Source: Lithospermum erythrorhizon (Eukaryota > Streptophyta > Magnoliopsida > Boraginales > Boraginaceae). Taken from it: DNA of 64,000 bases. The notes beneath the pieces are model-generated. The model ran no database searches, had not been told where the DNA came from, and worked only from the letters and a program-made list of their open reading frames with translations. Numbering within the stretch: the stretch's first letter is position 1; the number at the start of each line of letters is the position of its first letter. The stretch is taken from assembly GCA_019722365.1 (NCBI GenBank), contig JADFUC010000528.1, positions 186,001-250,000 of the forward strand. Reading direction: 5' to 3'. Below are positions 35,479-45,628 of this stretch, piece by piece. The translations under genes were made by a program, and so were the position numbers.

Positions 35479-35862
35479 ATGGGAGACAAGCTTGATAGTA
35501 TGGCTTATAAACCACCTTCATCCTACACAATCTTAGTATTCTTGAGCTTGGTAGCATCCATTTTGATACATTCCCCACCTTGTTTGGCACGCAATCTTCC
35601 ATCATCATCATCAGATCAAACTGAAAGTTATCATCCACAAGGTAAACAGTATCCATGTTTGCCTGTTGTTGCTAATACAGAAGGATGCCTTGATGAAGTA
35701 TATAAGTTTACTATTGGGGAAGATACCAAAGTCAGGGATGTTTGCTGCAAAGCCATGCTTCAAGGCAATAATGATGATAATTGTGATGATCCTCCATTTT
35801 CTCAACAGTTTTTCTCAATGAAGATCAAGAGTTATTGTGCATCACTACTTGGGGGGGTTTAA
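35479..35862 (+). CDS. Prolamin-like secreted protein, ECA1/EC1 type
   Basis: An intact single-exon frame of 127 codons. A signal peptide is evident at about residues 14-38 (YTILVFLSLVASILIHSPP, then C-L-A-R-N), so the mature chain starts near Arg38 or later. The mature part has six cysteines at 60, 70, 89, 90, 102 and 120, spaced C-x9-C-x18-CC-x11-C-x17-C, which is the prolamin-like pattern of the ECA1 gametogenesis-related family that includes the egg-cell EC1 proteins. Blocks GCLDEVYKFTIG and VCCKAML agree with that. An in-frame second Met at residue 8 is an alternative start; both give a good signal. Family members are secreted and many are expressed in female gametophyte or reproductive tissue; whether this one is an EC1 sperm-activating factor or a more general member cannot be told. 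TATA box at 35378 and an AATAAA at 35916 frame the gene. Confidence 0.85.
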   Translation: MGDKLDSMAYKPPSSYTILVFLSLVASILIHSPPCLARNLPSSSSDQTESYHPQGKQYPCLPVVANTEGCLDEVYKFTIGEDTKVRDVCCKAMLQGNNDDNCDDPPFSQQFFSMKIKSYCASLLGGV

Positions 35863-35915
35863 TTTGGTAGTGGTTCTATTGGTGTAGTTGGTGGTATGTA
35901 GTCCCACCTCACAAA

Positions 35916-35921
35916 AATAAA
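35916..35921 (+). promoter_or_regulatory. Possible polyadenylation signal
   Basis: AATAAA, 54 bases after the stop codon of the prolamin-like gene. Confidence 0.45.
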
Positions 35922-36004
35922 GCAAGGTGTATATGATTTTTTATAAATCTATGACATATGTGATTTACTTCTCATTTCATTTATATACTCCTATTTTTTT
36001 TTTT

Positions 36005-36200
36005 TACATTTTCGTATATCGAGTATCTTTGACCATTAAATTAATTATTAATTATTCTAACAAGTATATAATTTATATTATTAGATTTGTCTTTCAAAAT
36101 AGTTTCATATTATTATTTTCTTATAATTTTTTATCATATAATTAAGAATAATTGATGGTCAAAATTTCACCTCAATATGCGAAAACGTAAAAAACATTGG
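36005..36200. mobile_element. Relic related to the MITE at 44037-44271
   Basis: Several ordered blocks (gaccattaaattaattatta, ttctaacaagtataatttat-like text, cataattaag-gaataattga, ctcaatatgcgaaaa) match the interior of the MITE at 44037-44271 by eye. Ends with CTCCCTCC are not visible, so this is an end-less fragment. Confidence 0.4.
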
Positions 36201-36212
36201 AAAGAATATTTA

Positions 36213-36583
36213 TCTATACTATATACTGCCTAAGCTCTATTGACGGTTACAAGTGAAGCCAAATTAATGTATTTCCTATTTTACCCTCCTGATAAATTTT
36301 TTTATTTTAATTTTCATAGTAACTTCTTCATAGTGTAACCGCCTAACAAGACAACTTCTCCATAAACTACTACTATAAATATTATCTTACCAATTTAATA
36401 CTGTATTATAACCAAGAGAAAAATAAAAAGCTTGTTTTACGCTCCCTATCTTTATTTTCTCCATGGTAACTTTCTTTTTCATCTTATTTTTTTAGAGTTT
36501 TTTTAAATTAATTTTTTTCATTATAATTTTATTATAAAAATAATAAAATAATTTGCACAGACAAGATCAGTACATATAACTAG
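36213..36583 (+). mobile_element. Small non-autonomous Helitron, copy 1
   Basis: Begins TCTATACTATATACTGCC after an A and ends CTAG before a T, the Helitron insertion rule (A|T target, 5' TC, 3' CTRR). A stem-like motif (gcacagacaagatcagtac) lies 10-12 bases before the end, imperfect in this copy. It is 371 bases long with no coding capacity. Confidence 0.72.
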
Positions 36584-36658
36584 TTGTTATTATTTGAATA
36601 GTATCCTTTATTTTATAGATTGTTCATTTAGCTTTAACAGACAACTAGGATAATATTA

Positions 36659-37028
36659 TCTATACTATATATAATGTGCAAGGGGTGGATTGGCGGTTAC
36701 AAAGTGAAGCCAAATTAATGTATTTCCTATTTTACCCTTTTGATAATTTTTTATTTTAATTTTCATAGTAACTTCTTCATGGTGTAACCGTCTAACAAGA
36801 TAAATTCTCCATAAACTACTACTATAAATATTATCTACTACGTACTCCGTAATTATCACCAAGAGAAAATAAAAAGTTGTTTCACAGTCCTCTATCTTTA
36901 TTTTCTCCATGGTAACCTTTTCATCTTATTTCTTTTAAGTTTTTTTTTAAATTTTTTTTTTTCATTATAATTTTATTATAAAAATAATAAAATAATTTGC
37001 ACAGGCAAGACTGTGCACATATAACTAG
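36659..37028 (+). mobile_element. Small non-autonomous Helitron, copy 2
   Basis: 370 bases, starting TCTATACTATATATAATG after an A, ending CTAG before a T. The 3' hairpin is perfect here: TGCACAG, loop gcaaga, CTGTGCA, followed by catataactag. It is strongly similar to copy 1 over its length. The open frame at 36665-36910 on the minus strand lies inside it and is not a gene. Confidence 0.82.
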
Positions 37029-37779
37029 TTACAAGAATTGGCAATCAATATACTAACACGACTTGACGAATATCATGAAGATTAAAAGATTATTCAATAT
37101 TCGTTGGATGAGAAAAAACTTCTCTCTAGAGCAAACTTCTCTCCAGATTTTCTCTAGAGCAAAATCTGGTAAAAAACGTATCTCAAGGCCTATCAGATCA
37201 TAGACTCATATCATATCAAACCTCACTAGAATCCGTTCTCCTTCCATAACGGTGATCTTGTTTTCTTTTATCCTTCTCTGATTAAGTCCCCGGATTTTTT
37301 GCTGTTTGTTTGGTGATTCTTTTGGTTATTTTGCAAGATCTTTGTTTCGTCCATGGGTCTTATATGTCAGATCCAAATGAAATCACGAGGGAGAGGTGGT
37401 GGTTATTGTCAGATTTACCCATGATCAATCGGAGAATGTCGTGGTTAATGACGGATCTCGTAAATATCAGTAGGAGGATTTGGGTTTGATGGCAGGATTT
37501 GATAGAGGATTTTATGCTACCATTGTGCTGTATAAATAGCATAGGTCTAATGGATAATGATATTGTAGACTTAAAGTTGATTTATTACTATCATTTCCTA
37601 TTGTTTTGCCTATTTCTTGTGTCTTTCTCAGAATCATGGATGCATCCATCATTAGGAGCCTCCTTAAATGCAAGTTATCAGATTAGGAGAGGAGGCCTAT
37701 TCAGTTGAAAGAAGAAGATCTGAATGAAGGACTCATCGAGTGTGAACTTAGGGTTTACGCAAAAGTTATGTCTCTCAAA

Positions 37780-38340
37780 TAATCCTTTGTGAGTATTCAA
37801 GGAATGAAATTGGCTTTGTCAAAGGCATGGAATTGTCAAGAAAATAGAATATCCAGGATCACGGGACCGATACTGCATATTTTATTTCCTTCTCTCTCGG
37901 AGAAGAAACGAATCATGGAAACTGGCCCATGGTGTTTTGATAGTCATCTCATTATCATGAAGGATTGGTCCAGAGGTGAGGATCCCCTAACTTTCCCGTT
38001 TGACAATTGTATTTTTTGGATCCAAGTGAGGGGTTTAAAACCGGAGTTTTTTCACATGGGAGGTGGCCAACAAGCTTGGCGAGGCTTTTCAGCAATGTGA
38101 AGAAGTTGAACTATGGTGAGAAAAGGCGGATCTAGATTTTTCCGAATCAAATCTGGGGTGAACGTATTACAAGATTTGAGGAGATTGGTCCAGTTTCAAG
38201 TGGAGGATAAGGTTGTTGTTGGGTATTTGGCATATGAACGGTTGCCTAATCTTTGTTTCAAATGTCGATTGCTGGGTCATCTAATAAGGCAATGTCCAGA
38301 ATTGGGGGAAGGTGTTGACCCACGTAATGAATGTGTCTAT
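37780..38340 (+). pseudogene. LINE ORF1 remnant: DUF4283 and zinc knuckle
   Basis: 37789-38100 reads GMKLALSKAWNCQENRI, ETGPWCFDSHLIIMKDWSRG and IFWIQVRGL, the DUF4283 domain common in plant LINE ORF1. After a frameshift, 38113-38320 reads YLAYERLPNLCFKCRLLGHL ending in IRQCP, a CCHC-type zinc knuckle. The knuckle continues without a stop into reverse transcriptase text at about 38335. Confidence 0.8.
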
Positions 38341-38755
38341 AACACTACGTACAAAATTATTTCCAAAGCTTTTGCAATAAAACTCAAAATTGTTTTATCA
38401 TATGTTATCTCTGATACGCAGAGTGCTTTTGTTCCGAACCGTTCTATCACGCGATAACATTTATTTGCTTTTTTAGGGCTCAACATGATTAAGCGTATAG
38501 AGCGAAGGAGGGTTATATATATGTCTACTAAATTGAACATGGTTAAAGTTTATTATGACCGATAGAGGGAGTTTTTTAAAGGCAATGCTTATTCGACTTG
38601 GCTTTAGAACAAAAGTGGGTGACCCTGATTATGACATATGTTGAATCTGTTTCATATTCCTTACTTATCAATGGCGAACAAATGGGATACATTAGACTGG
38701 GAAGAGGACTTCGACAAGGTGACCCTTTGTCACCTTACCTATTTATTTTATGCAC
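38330..38755 (+). pseudogene. LINE reverse transcriptase, N-terminal part
   Basis: Reads KIISKAFAIKLKIVLSYVIS and TQSAFVPNRSIT, then in another frame [18 protein letters not shown] text, [18 protein letters not shown] and [16 protein letters not shown]. These are the ordered fingers-palm blocks of L1-type RT. The text stops at the TRIM insertion. Confidence 0.82.
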
Positions 38756-38759
38756 GTAG

Positions 38760-39533
38760 TAACGCCTCGCCCGGCTCACCGGGTCGGGCACGCTATTAGA
38801 TTTGATGGACCGGCCTCACAAACTACTCAAGGGTCTTTCCAAGACGTTTTTGTCCTCACTCACGGCTCACCGAGAAACTTCCTGGGTCACCCATCCTAGA
38901 ATTGGCCCTGTGTCAAGCACGCTTAACATTAGAGTTCTTATAGGACGAGTCTAAAAGAAGATGCATCTTCGGGTGGTATGAGTAGTATCAATCAAATCAT
39001 ATCAAACATATCACACACACACACATACACACACACACACATTTTTGGGCGGGTATTACAACCTCCCCCACTTAAATACTCAACGTCCTCGTTGAGCCAC
39101 AACACATCCAGGACCGTACCATCCGTGTGAGATTCTAGAGGTGGCTCCTACGGCCTCAAGAGGTGTCCCGCACTTTGCGCCGCATAGCACTTAGTTCCCA
39201 CAGTTCCGGACGGCTTTGCTCTGATACCATTTGTAACGCCTGGCGCACCGGTCAGGCGTTATTAGGATTTGGATGGACTGGCTCACAAACCACCACAAAT
39301 CTTTCCAACACGCTTTGTCCTCACTCACGTGCTCACCGAGAAAACTTCCTTACCGGGTCACCCATCCTGCACTTCGTGTCAAGCACGCCTTAACATTGGA
39401 GTTCTTATGAGAGCTTCCTAAAAAGATACATCTTGATAGTATGAGTGGTAAATTAATCAAATTGCCATCAAACATATCACACACACACACATATCACACA
39501 CACACACACACACATTTTGCAATGGGTATTACA
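38760..39533 (-). mobile_element. TRIM (terminal-repeat retrotransposon in miniature)
   Basis: Two direct repeats of about 300 bases (38760-39061 and 39231-39533) flank a 170-base middle. On the minus strand, a primer-binding site TGGTATCAGAGC lies right inside the 39.2-kb repeat, and a purine tract tgggggagg lies before the other. A five-base target duplication cgtag (38755-38759, 39534-39538) surrounds it, with two bases lost at the 38760 end. Each LTR holds a CA repeat. No coding capacity. Confidence 0.88.
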
Positions 39534-39539
39534 CGTAGG

Positions 39540-41310
39540 GTTTATCTCACCGAACGGGCACGCTCAAGGAGAATTGAATGGGCTAAATATGGGAGAACGG
39601 TTACAACCTTTATCCCATCTTATGTTTGTCGATGATACATTGTTATTGGATACAACTTCTAGTGAGGGCATCTTAAACCAATATGAGGCATGATCAAAGC
39701 CGCCTAGTCAGTTGTTCAAAATAATCAAAAGTATTCAAATTCTAACGTTGATATGCACTGTATAAATATAGTTGGCATTCTGGGGATGCTAGAGATCTCT
39801 CTCATGGTAAATATCTTGGTCTTCCTACCAATATTGGCACTTCCAAGAAGGAAGCTTTCAACTCTGTCATTGACAAAGTCAATACCAAAGTGGCAAATTG
39901 GAAGTCAAGACTCCTATCAAAAGCAGGTAAAGAGATCTTTCTTACTTCAGTTTTACAATCGATCCCCACCTTTACAATGTAGTGCTTTATCCAAATCTAT
40001 GAAAAAATTGATACAATTCTTGCTAACTACTGGATCGGAGAACAACAAAAAGAAAATACATTGGTTGTCTTGGGATACACTATGTAAAGCAAAAGAGGAT
40101 GGAGGTCTAGGGTTCCGGAAAATGCAGGAGTTCAACCAAGCCCTTCTGTGTAAACAAGCATGGAAGATACTCAAGGAACCGGATAGCCAGCTATCTCAAG
40201 TATACAAAGTTTATATTTCCCCACACACCGATTTCTACCGAGACGGGACATAAGCCAAAGCCACCTGCCGCAGCCTCTTTATCTCAAGACAGACCTTGTA
40301 AACAGAGGCACAAAATGGACATTAGGAAATGGAAAATGCATAAATGTATGGAAACAACGCTGGGTAAATCATACACATACATGCATGCTCATTACACCCA
40401 TGTCTGAGGAGTTCAAACACCTACGAGTTGTAGAATTAATAGACTCTGAAATAGAGGTATGGGAGGTTGATTTCATAAGAGCTATTTTTTACCCTATTGA
40501 TAGTGAGTCGATCTTAAGTATGTCCTTAAACAGATTGGACATCCCTGACATTCCAGAATGGTCTTTTGATAAAAAGGATATTTTTACAGTCAAAAGTGCC
40601 TACAAGCTACAAAGAATGCTGATAACAGAGCAGAGGGATGTTGCGTCAAATAGTATACCAAACAACTTCAATTTCAAAAGGGTTTGGAAAACTGTTACGC
40701 AAATGAAAGTTCTCCACAGAGTAGTACAAAACACTAGCCACTGACATCCTTTTCATAAATGCATATGCAAGGCAGGTGAACAGACTCTAGAAATAAAGGC
40801 ATCTTAGGGAACTGCTTTTGAGTTTCAAGACTTAATTGAACATAACTGAAGAAAAGTACCTCCCGATAAGTTCAAAGTACGGGTCCCATGCACGTGAGAG
40901 CCGTGGCATCATCTAAATGTAAACATTAGAGAACATTCTTATCGATCTCCACAAGAGATTGTAAAGTTTGGAACCATTACCTAGAAGCCCACGATGCGCC
41001 TCGCACAACTCCAAACCTCCAACCGCTTCCTCGATTCGGTAAGACGAAAGTCCTCGCGCCAACCCAAGAATATGTTTACATGAATCTTTCTATGTGAGTT
41101 GTATATCTTCATAGTTGGTTTTCCTCACCAACTCAGAATGGATCTCTTGTAGAAATGTTATTTCAGGGTTAGGGGGTGACTCTCCTTGATCGGTCTCTTT
41201 GGGACTTAAGGGGTTTCATGGTCTCGTGTGTCAGCAGAGCACAAAGGAGGTGGAGTTTCTTTATGGAGGTGAAGGGTTAAAATGAAGACTGGAATGTTTG
41301 GGGCGCGTTT
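39540..41310 (+). pseudogene. LINE reverse transcriptase C-terminal part and downstream domain
   Basis: After the TRIM the RT text resumes: KYLGLPTNIGTSKKEAFNSV (39810), NWKSRLLSKAGKEIFLTSVL (39897), HWLSWDTLCKAKEDGGLGFR (40062) and KSAYKLQRML (40595), typical of L1 RT thumb and connection. Then VWKTVTQMKV matches the zinc-binding RT-linker. A C-terminal RNase H is expected, but 40750-41310 has only shadows of it. Frameshifts throughout. Confidence 0.8.
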
Positions 41311-42293
41311 TGTTAGAATCGGTATATGAATTTCATTTGTGATTAAACACCAAATTTATATATTTCGATCTCAAATGACATAAATTAATCTAAAAACACA
41401 TAATATGCATATGAATACGGCATCGCTTTACATTGTAGCCGAAGATAAAGTGAAAACCACCTTGAAGTCGAGAAGCCCACACGTGAATCTCCTTGAAATC
41501 CTCCTCCAATTGTTTGTCCAACACCGCAGGTACTCTAGAATTGCACACACCAGGAGGGGTTGAACTCACAACTTGAGTTTGCTAGAACTGGGTGGATCGA
41601 TGAAAATCAAGAGAAGAAATTTTTCAATTCTTCCTTGGTATTTTCAAATATTCTTGGAGGAGATGGAGGTTTTTCTTTTGTTTCATATAATCTATATGAA
41701 ACCTAAAATGATAAGGATCGCTTTATATAGGTTCATCATTTAGTCTAAAGCCCAACCGAACGTTAACGAGCCGATTCGTTTGATTTAATTAAATTGTTAA
41801 GTAAAATCAAACACTGACAAGTTGTTAATAGTAACTAACAAGTTACTAACAAGTTCAACTAACTATCAAATTAATTCAATTGACTAATTAATTAATTCGG
41901 GTTCATCCAATTTATATTTTACATTATCAATGTAAAATTCCCAATTGAGAATATTCGTTGATTACAATCAACTCTCAATTTAGCAAATGTAGTTTAATTT
42001 CATACATGAAATATAATTCAACGTCACTGTATGTGTGTGACCTTCTAGGCTCAGATAATAGTAAGTTGTATAATAATAATAATTTGACCAATTACTATTA
42101 TAACGATTAATGAGTAAAGCATCTAGCAATCGCTCATAACCCCCTTAAATTATCATGAGAACCCGAACTAGTAATATACAATTACTAAGGTGAACACTGT
42201 TCCAAGAATCACATTTAACCAACCCGATAAATGAATTGATACAATTATTGCAACGGCATAATAAAAGGGAATCAATTTCATTGATTTTCAACA
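41311..42293 (-). repeat. Solo LTR of copia family A (copy 4)
   Basis: On the minus strand it starts TGTTGAAAATC (42293) and ends GATTCTAACA (41311), 983 bases. A TATA box (cctatataaagcg) on that strand fixes the orientation. It interrupts the LINE with no copia coding sequence beside it, so it is a solo LTR. A clear five-base target duplication was not found (left cgttt, right cttta). Confidence 0.78.
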
Positions 42294-42316
42294 CTTTATA
42301 TCATCTTTGGATCTAG

Positions 42317-42426
42317 AGAACATCGGTCAGCCTAGTGGTTAGAGGCATTCCAAAGGACTTAGAGGCCTGGGTTCCCATTCTTGTAAGGGGCGGTGTGGGT
42401 GGGGTTTTTTAAAAAAAAAGAAAAAA
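42317..42426 (+). mobile_element. Short tRNA-like SINE with target duplication
   Basis: A tRNA-like head (gtcagcctagtggttagagg, then B-box-like gggttcccattc) is followed by a G/T-rich piece and an A-rich tail of about 20 bases. Flanks atatcatctttggatctag (42298-42316) and atatcatctttgatctag (42427-42444) are an 18-19-base duplication with one base gained or lost. It is about 110 bases, so it is either a minimal or a 5'-tRNA-only SINE. Confidence 0.75.
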
Positions 42427-42428
42427 AT

Positions 42429-42748
42429 ATCATCTTTGATCTAGGGTAGGGCTCTTTTTACAGTTATTGAATCATTCTGATATGGGCTCCTCTAGACCAT
42501 GGGTTGTTTGGACCATGAAGAGGCTACTGAGATTTTGCTGGTGGTGGGCCTATGGTTTTGGACGTCTCATTGGCTTAGAGTGATATTTTTAAATGGGTTG
42601 AAGGAATATCCACTTTCAGACCTATTTCATAAATCCTCTTACACACGAGTATGTGGGTGTAATTTCATGGATGTAATATTGTACTTCCTTTCTGTATGGG
42701 GTATTTTTCCCCGATTTTGATTAATGAAAGTCATCGCTAATTATAAAA
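42429..42748 (+). other. LINE 3' end
   Basis: Continuation of the LINE after the solo LTR and SINE. It ends attaatgaaagtcatcgctaa then an A-run, just before the second copy of the target duplication. The open frame at 42499-42720 lies in this non-coding 3' part. Confidence 0.65.
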
Positions 42749-42766
42749 AATATTCGTTGGATGAGA

Positions 42767-43069
42767 CAAATGTTATAGATCTTCATTTATCCATCCTTAA
42801 GCACCATTTGCCAATCTTTGTTCTTGTAAAATTTTGGATCCTGCCTAAACCAATCTTAAGAAAATAGATCATCAGTAGTTTTTTTTCCTAATCAAGATAA
42901 ATGTGAAGGAGTCTCTAACATGGAAACAAGAAGCTTGCTTCGGATTTCAGAAGCAAGGAGGAACTAGGTTATGGGATTAATCGCCTCCCCTTAAAATTTT
43001 TTAAAATTATATTTTTACTATTAAAAAATAGAATTTTATCATTCATTTATTCAAAAATTAAGTTCTTCG
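42767..43069. other. Intergenic repeat debris
   Basis: No gene seen. 42985-43060 (cctccccttaaaattttttaa and following) is AT-rich text of retrotransposon style. It does not continue the gag that the right-hand copia (H) shows at 45321, so H's further 5'-to-3' continuation is deleted or was moved. Confidence 0.35.
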
Positions 43070-43228
43070 TTATTAGACTTGTATAACTTGTAGGCTCAAT
43101 AATGAATATTTACCAGATGGGCTAGCCCGTATATTTGTATAACTGTATAGGGTTATCTAGCGGTCAGGTATAAGACAAGAAGCTTCAGCTTATTGTAATA
43201 GACACAGAGTTTCTTATATTCTTTCACA
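43070..43228 (+). repeat. 5' LTR of element K
   Basis: Matches 45175-45320 (ttagac, cttgtaggctcaataat, gaatatttacca, gctagcccgtatatttgtat). The LTR is short for copia, about 150-160 bases. Confidence 0.7.
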
Positions 43229-43419
43229 GAATCAAACCTAAAAAAATATTGACCTAATTTTTATATTTTTTTCCCCTACTCTCCCCTGCCTCCTCCCATC
43301 CATATGAGTCTAACTCATGCCCTGTCACTCGCAATATCCATGGTATTTTCTTTTCAAGACAAATCGCAATATTTATTTATCGCCGACGCCATCCCTTATC
43401 CCGAAAAACCCAGTGCATG

Positions 43420-45175
43420 CCCTTAATGACCCAAACTGGAAAATGGAGATGTATGATGAATATGATGCTTTAATTAAAAAAATACTTGGGATTTAGTACC
43501 TCGGCCCTCGGGTGTTAATATTATTCGTTCTATGTGGATTTTTGGTCATAAACTGAATTCTGATGGCTCTTTTGAGAGGAATAAAGCTTGTCTTGTAGTG
43601 ATGGAAAAACTCAACAAGTCGGAATTGATTGTGAGGGATTATCTTTCAAAACTCGGTGGGCTGAACCGCCACTATTTGTACTGCTTTTAACTCCTTGCCT
43701 TCATTCTTAGTCTGCTCATCGCCTTGATGTTAAAAATGATTTTTTTCTACGGTGACTTACATGAGACCTGCTTACATGTATCAACCTCTTAAGCTTTGAT
43801 CCCGCACACCCCTACCATGTTTGTATGTTACGCAAGTCACTTTATGGCCTCAAACAAGCTCCCCAGGTCTGGTACCAATGGTTTGCAAATTATGTTTCTA
43901 CTATTGGTTTTACTCAGACCAAATCCGATCATTCTCTTTTTATCTATAAATAGGACATCGAAATAGTTTATCTTCCCTGTGAGTGTTGATACATATTATT
44001 TCATCGCTTCCTCTGAGTCTCTCCGCATGTCTATTACTCCCTCCAATCCAAAATTTCAATTGACGCTTGACTTTTTTTAAAATTGAACTTTGATCATCAA
44101 TTACTAATTATTCTTTATTCTAAAAAGCATAAATTTATATCATTGGATTCATCTTTTAAAATAATTTCATAATATTAATTTTTAATTTTTCATAATATAA
44201 TTAAAGAGTAATTGAAGATTACAGATTTACCTCGATATGTGAGAAAATCAATTGTTTTGAATTAGAGGGAGTATGTCACAATTGAATGCTGAATTTGCCA
44301 TGAAAGACCTATGGAAGCATAGTTATTTTTTGGGTATTGATGTTACTTATCACTCCGGTGGCTTGTTTCTATCTCAAAAGAAGTATGCCGAAGTTATTAT
44401 TGCACGTGCCAGCATGGCTTCCTGTAAGCCTTCTGCTATCCCCATTGACACTAAGTCCAAGTGGGGTAGCGCCTCTGGCCTTTTGATGATCTATCTCTGT
44501 TTCGTAGTTTAGAAAGGGCCCTTCAATATCTCACATTTACCAGACATGATATTTCCTATGTTGTTCAACAGATTTGTTTGTTTATGCATACCCCTATGAC
44601 CTATCACATGCTAGCTCTCAAAGGCATTGTTCGTTACATCTAAGGTACCATGGACTACGGTTTACATCTATATAAATCACGTACTTGTGCTTTAACTTCT
44701 TACACTGATATAGATTGGGCAGGTTTCCCCGATACAAGAAAATTCGCCTATGGTTTTTATGAGTTTTTAGGTGACAATCTTATTTCTTGGTCCTCCAAAC
44801 GACATGCTACAATCTCACGATCTAGTGTAGAGGTTGAGTATCACGGTGTTTCCAATGTAGTCTCCGAGACTTGCTGGTCACAGAATCTTATTGTCGAGCT
44901 TCATCATCTCCCGATCTAAAGCTACCCTTGTGTATCAGGATACTGTCACGCTATACTTGTTCAAAATCCGGGGCTCAACACCAAGTGAACCAAACACGAG
45001 AACTCGACATTCATTTTGTATGTGAAAAGGTGCCGCTTGGTCAAGTTCGGATTCTTCATGATCAATCCCGATATCAGATAGCAAAAATCTTCACCAAAGG
45101 ACTTCCTCTAATTTGGTTTACAAATTTTCGAGATAGTCTCAGCGTCCGACCTCCTCCCGCTTCGACTGAGGGGGT
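43420..45175 (+). pseudogene. Reverse transcriptase and RNase H of element K (broken)
   Basis: 43480-43560 reads TWDLVPRPSG-like and IIRSMWIFGHKLNSDGSF; 43830-43935 LYGLKQAP; 43990 IASSESLRMSI; after the MITE, 44280-44450 LNAEFAMKDLW, YFLGIDV, FLSQKKYAEVIIARASMASC; 44650-44890 TMDYGLHLYKS, SYTDIDWAG, FLGDNLISWSSKRHATISRS; 45010-45165 DIHFVCEKVPLGQVR, IFTKGLP and the end TEGVY. These are standard copia RT-RNase H blocks in order, broken by frameshifts. The frames at 44273-44512, 44650-44919 and 44871-45182 are pieces of this one polyprotein. Confidence 0.88.
44037..44271. mobile_element. Stowaway-like MITE in the RT of element K
   Basis: Left end CTCCCTCCAATCCAAAA, right end inward CTCCCTCTAATTCAAAA, flanked by TA (44035-44036 and 44272-44273). 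Removing the element and one TA restores the copia reading frame from LRMSI into SQLNAEF, which proves the borders. 235 bases, no coding capacity. Confidence 0.92.
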
Positions 45176-45320
45176 GTATTAGACGTGTATAACTTGTAGG
45201 CTCAATAATAAATATTTACCACATGGGCTAGCCCGTATATTTGTATAATTGTATGTCATTATTCAAATACATAGGTATATAGTACGCCTAGCTTATTGTA
45301 ACAAACACAGTTTATTCTTT
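45175..45320 (+). repeat. 3' LTR of element K
   Basis: Starts TGTATTAGACGTGTATAAC after a purine tract (gactgaggggg). The end is placed where gag of element H resumes at about 45321. Confidence 0.72.
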
Positions 45321-45628
45321 TTGATATTGACAATAAATGATGCGTAAGTGGAAATCAATCATCTGCGGTACTAGAAAATTCTTGTTCAAGGTTGATGCCT
45401 GGAACTTCGTTATCTTGAAAACTATCATGGAGTCGATTCCATGCTGCCATGGCCGATAGGCCGGGTTTAATGATAATGTGAAGGAGATCAAGAGAAATAG
45501 TGTCATAAACCACTAAACCTAAGGCATCTAACGTGTCCTAGTCCTCGCATATCGGAAACAAACGGATCAACTTTAATGGTGGTGGGAATAATATACCGAT
45601 AATCCTTTATATGAACGCGAATATGACG

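Larger units (their letters stand above)
37114..42748 (+). mobile_element. L1-type LINE with 18-base target duplication
   Basis: The sequence aatattcgttggatgaga is perfect at 37096-37113 and 42749-42766, and the element ends in an A-run (ttataaaaaa). Between them are a 5' part, ORF1 (gag-like) with a CCHC knuckle, reverse transcriptase and a C-terminal part. A TRIM (38760-39533), a solo LTR (41311-42293) and a SINE (42317-42426) later inserted into it. The endonuclease part is missing through an internal deletion. Confidence 0.88.
43070..45320 (+). mobile_element. copia element K, deleted in gag-integrase, inserted in element H
   Basis: LTRs at 43070-43228 and 45175-45320 share ttagac-tgtataacttgtag, caccc/cacatgggctagcccg and gcttattgtaa. 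Between them only the polyprotein from the RT N-terminus to RNase H remains (43420-45175); gag, protease and integrase are gone. A MITE sits in the RT. K lies between two non-adjacent parts of minus-strand DNA: its right flank (from 45321) is gag of element H. Confidence 0.82.

Noticed and set aside
39163..39393. Plus-strand frame around 39.2 kb as a gene
   Set aside because: Lies entirely in the TRIM, which has two LTRs, a primer site and a target duplication.
38960..39520. CA repeats as independent microsatellites
   Set aside because: They are part of the two TRIM LTRs, at matching positions.
43070..45320. Three separate frames as individual small genes
   Set aside because: They are consecutive pieces of one copia RT-RNase H broken by frameshifts and a MITE.
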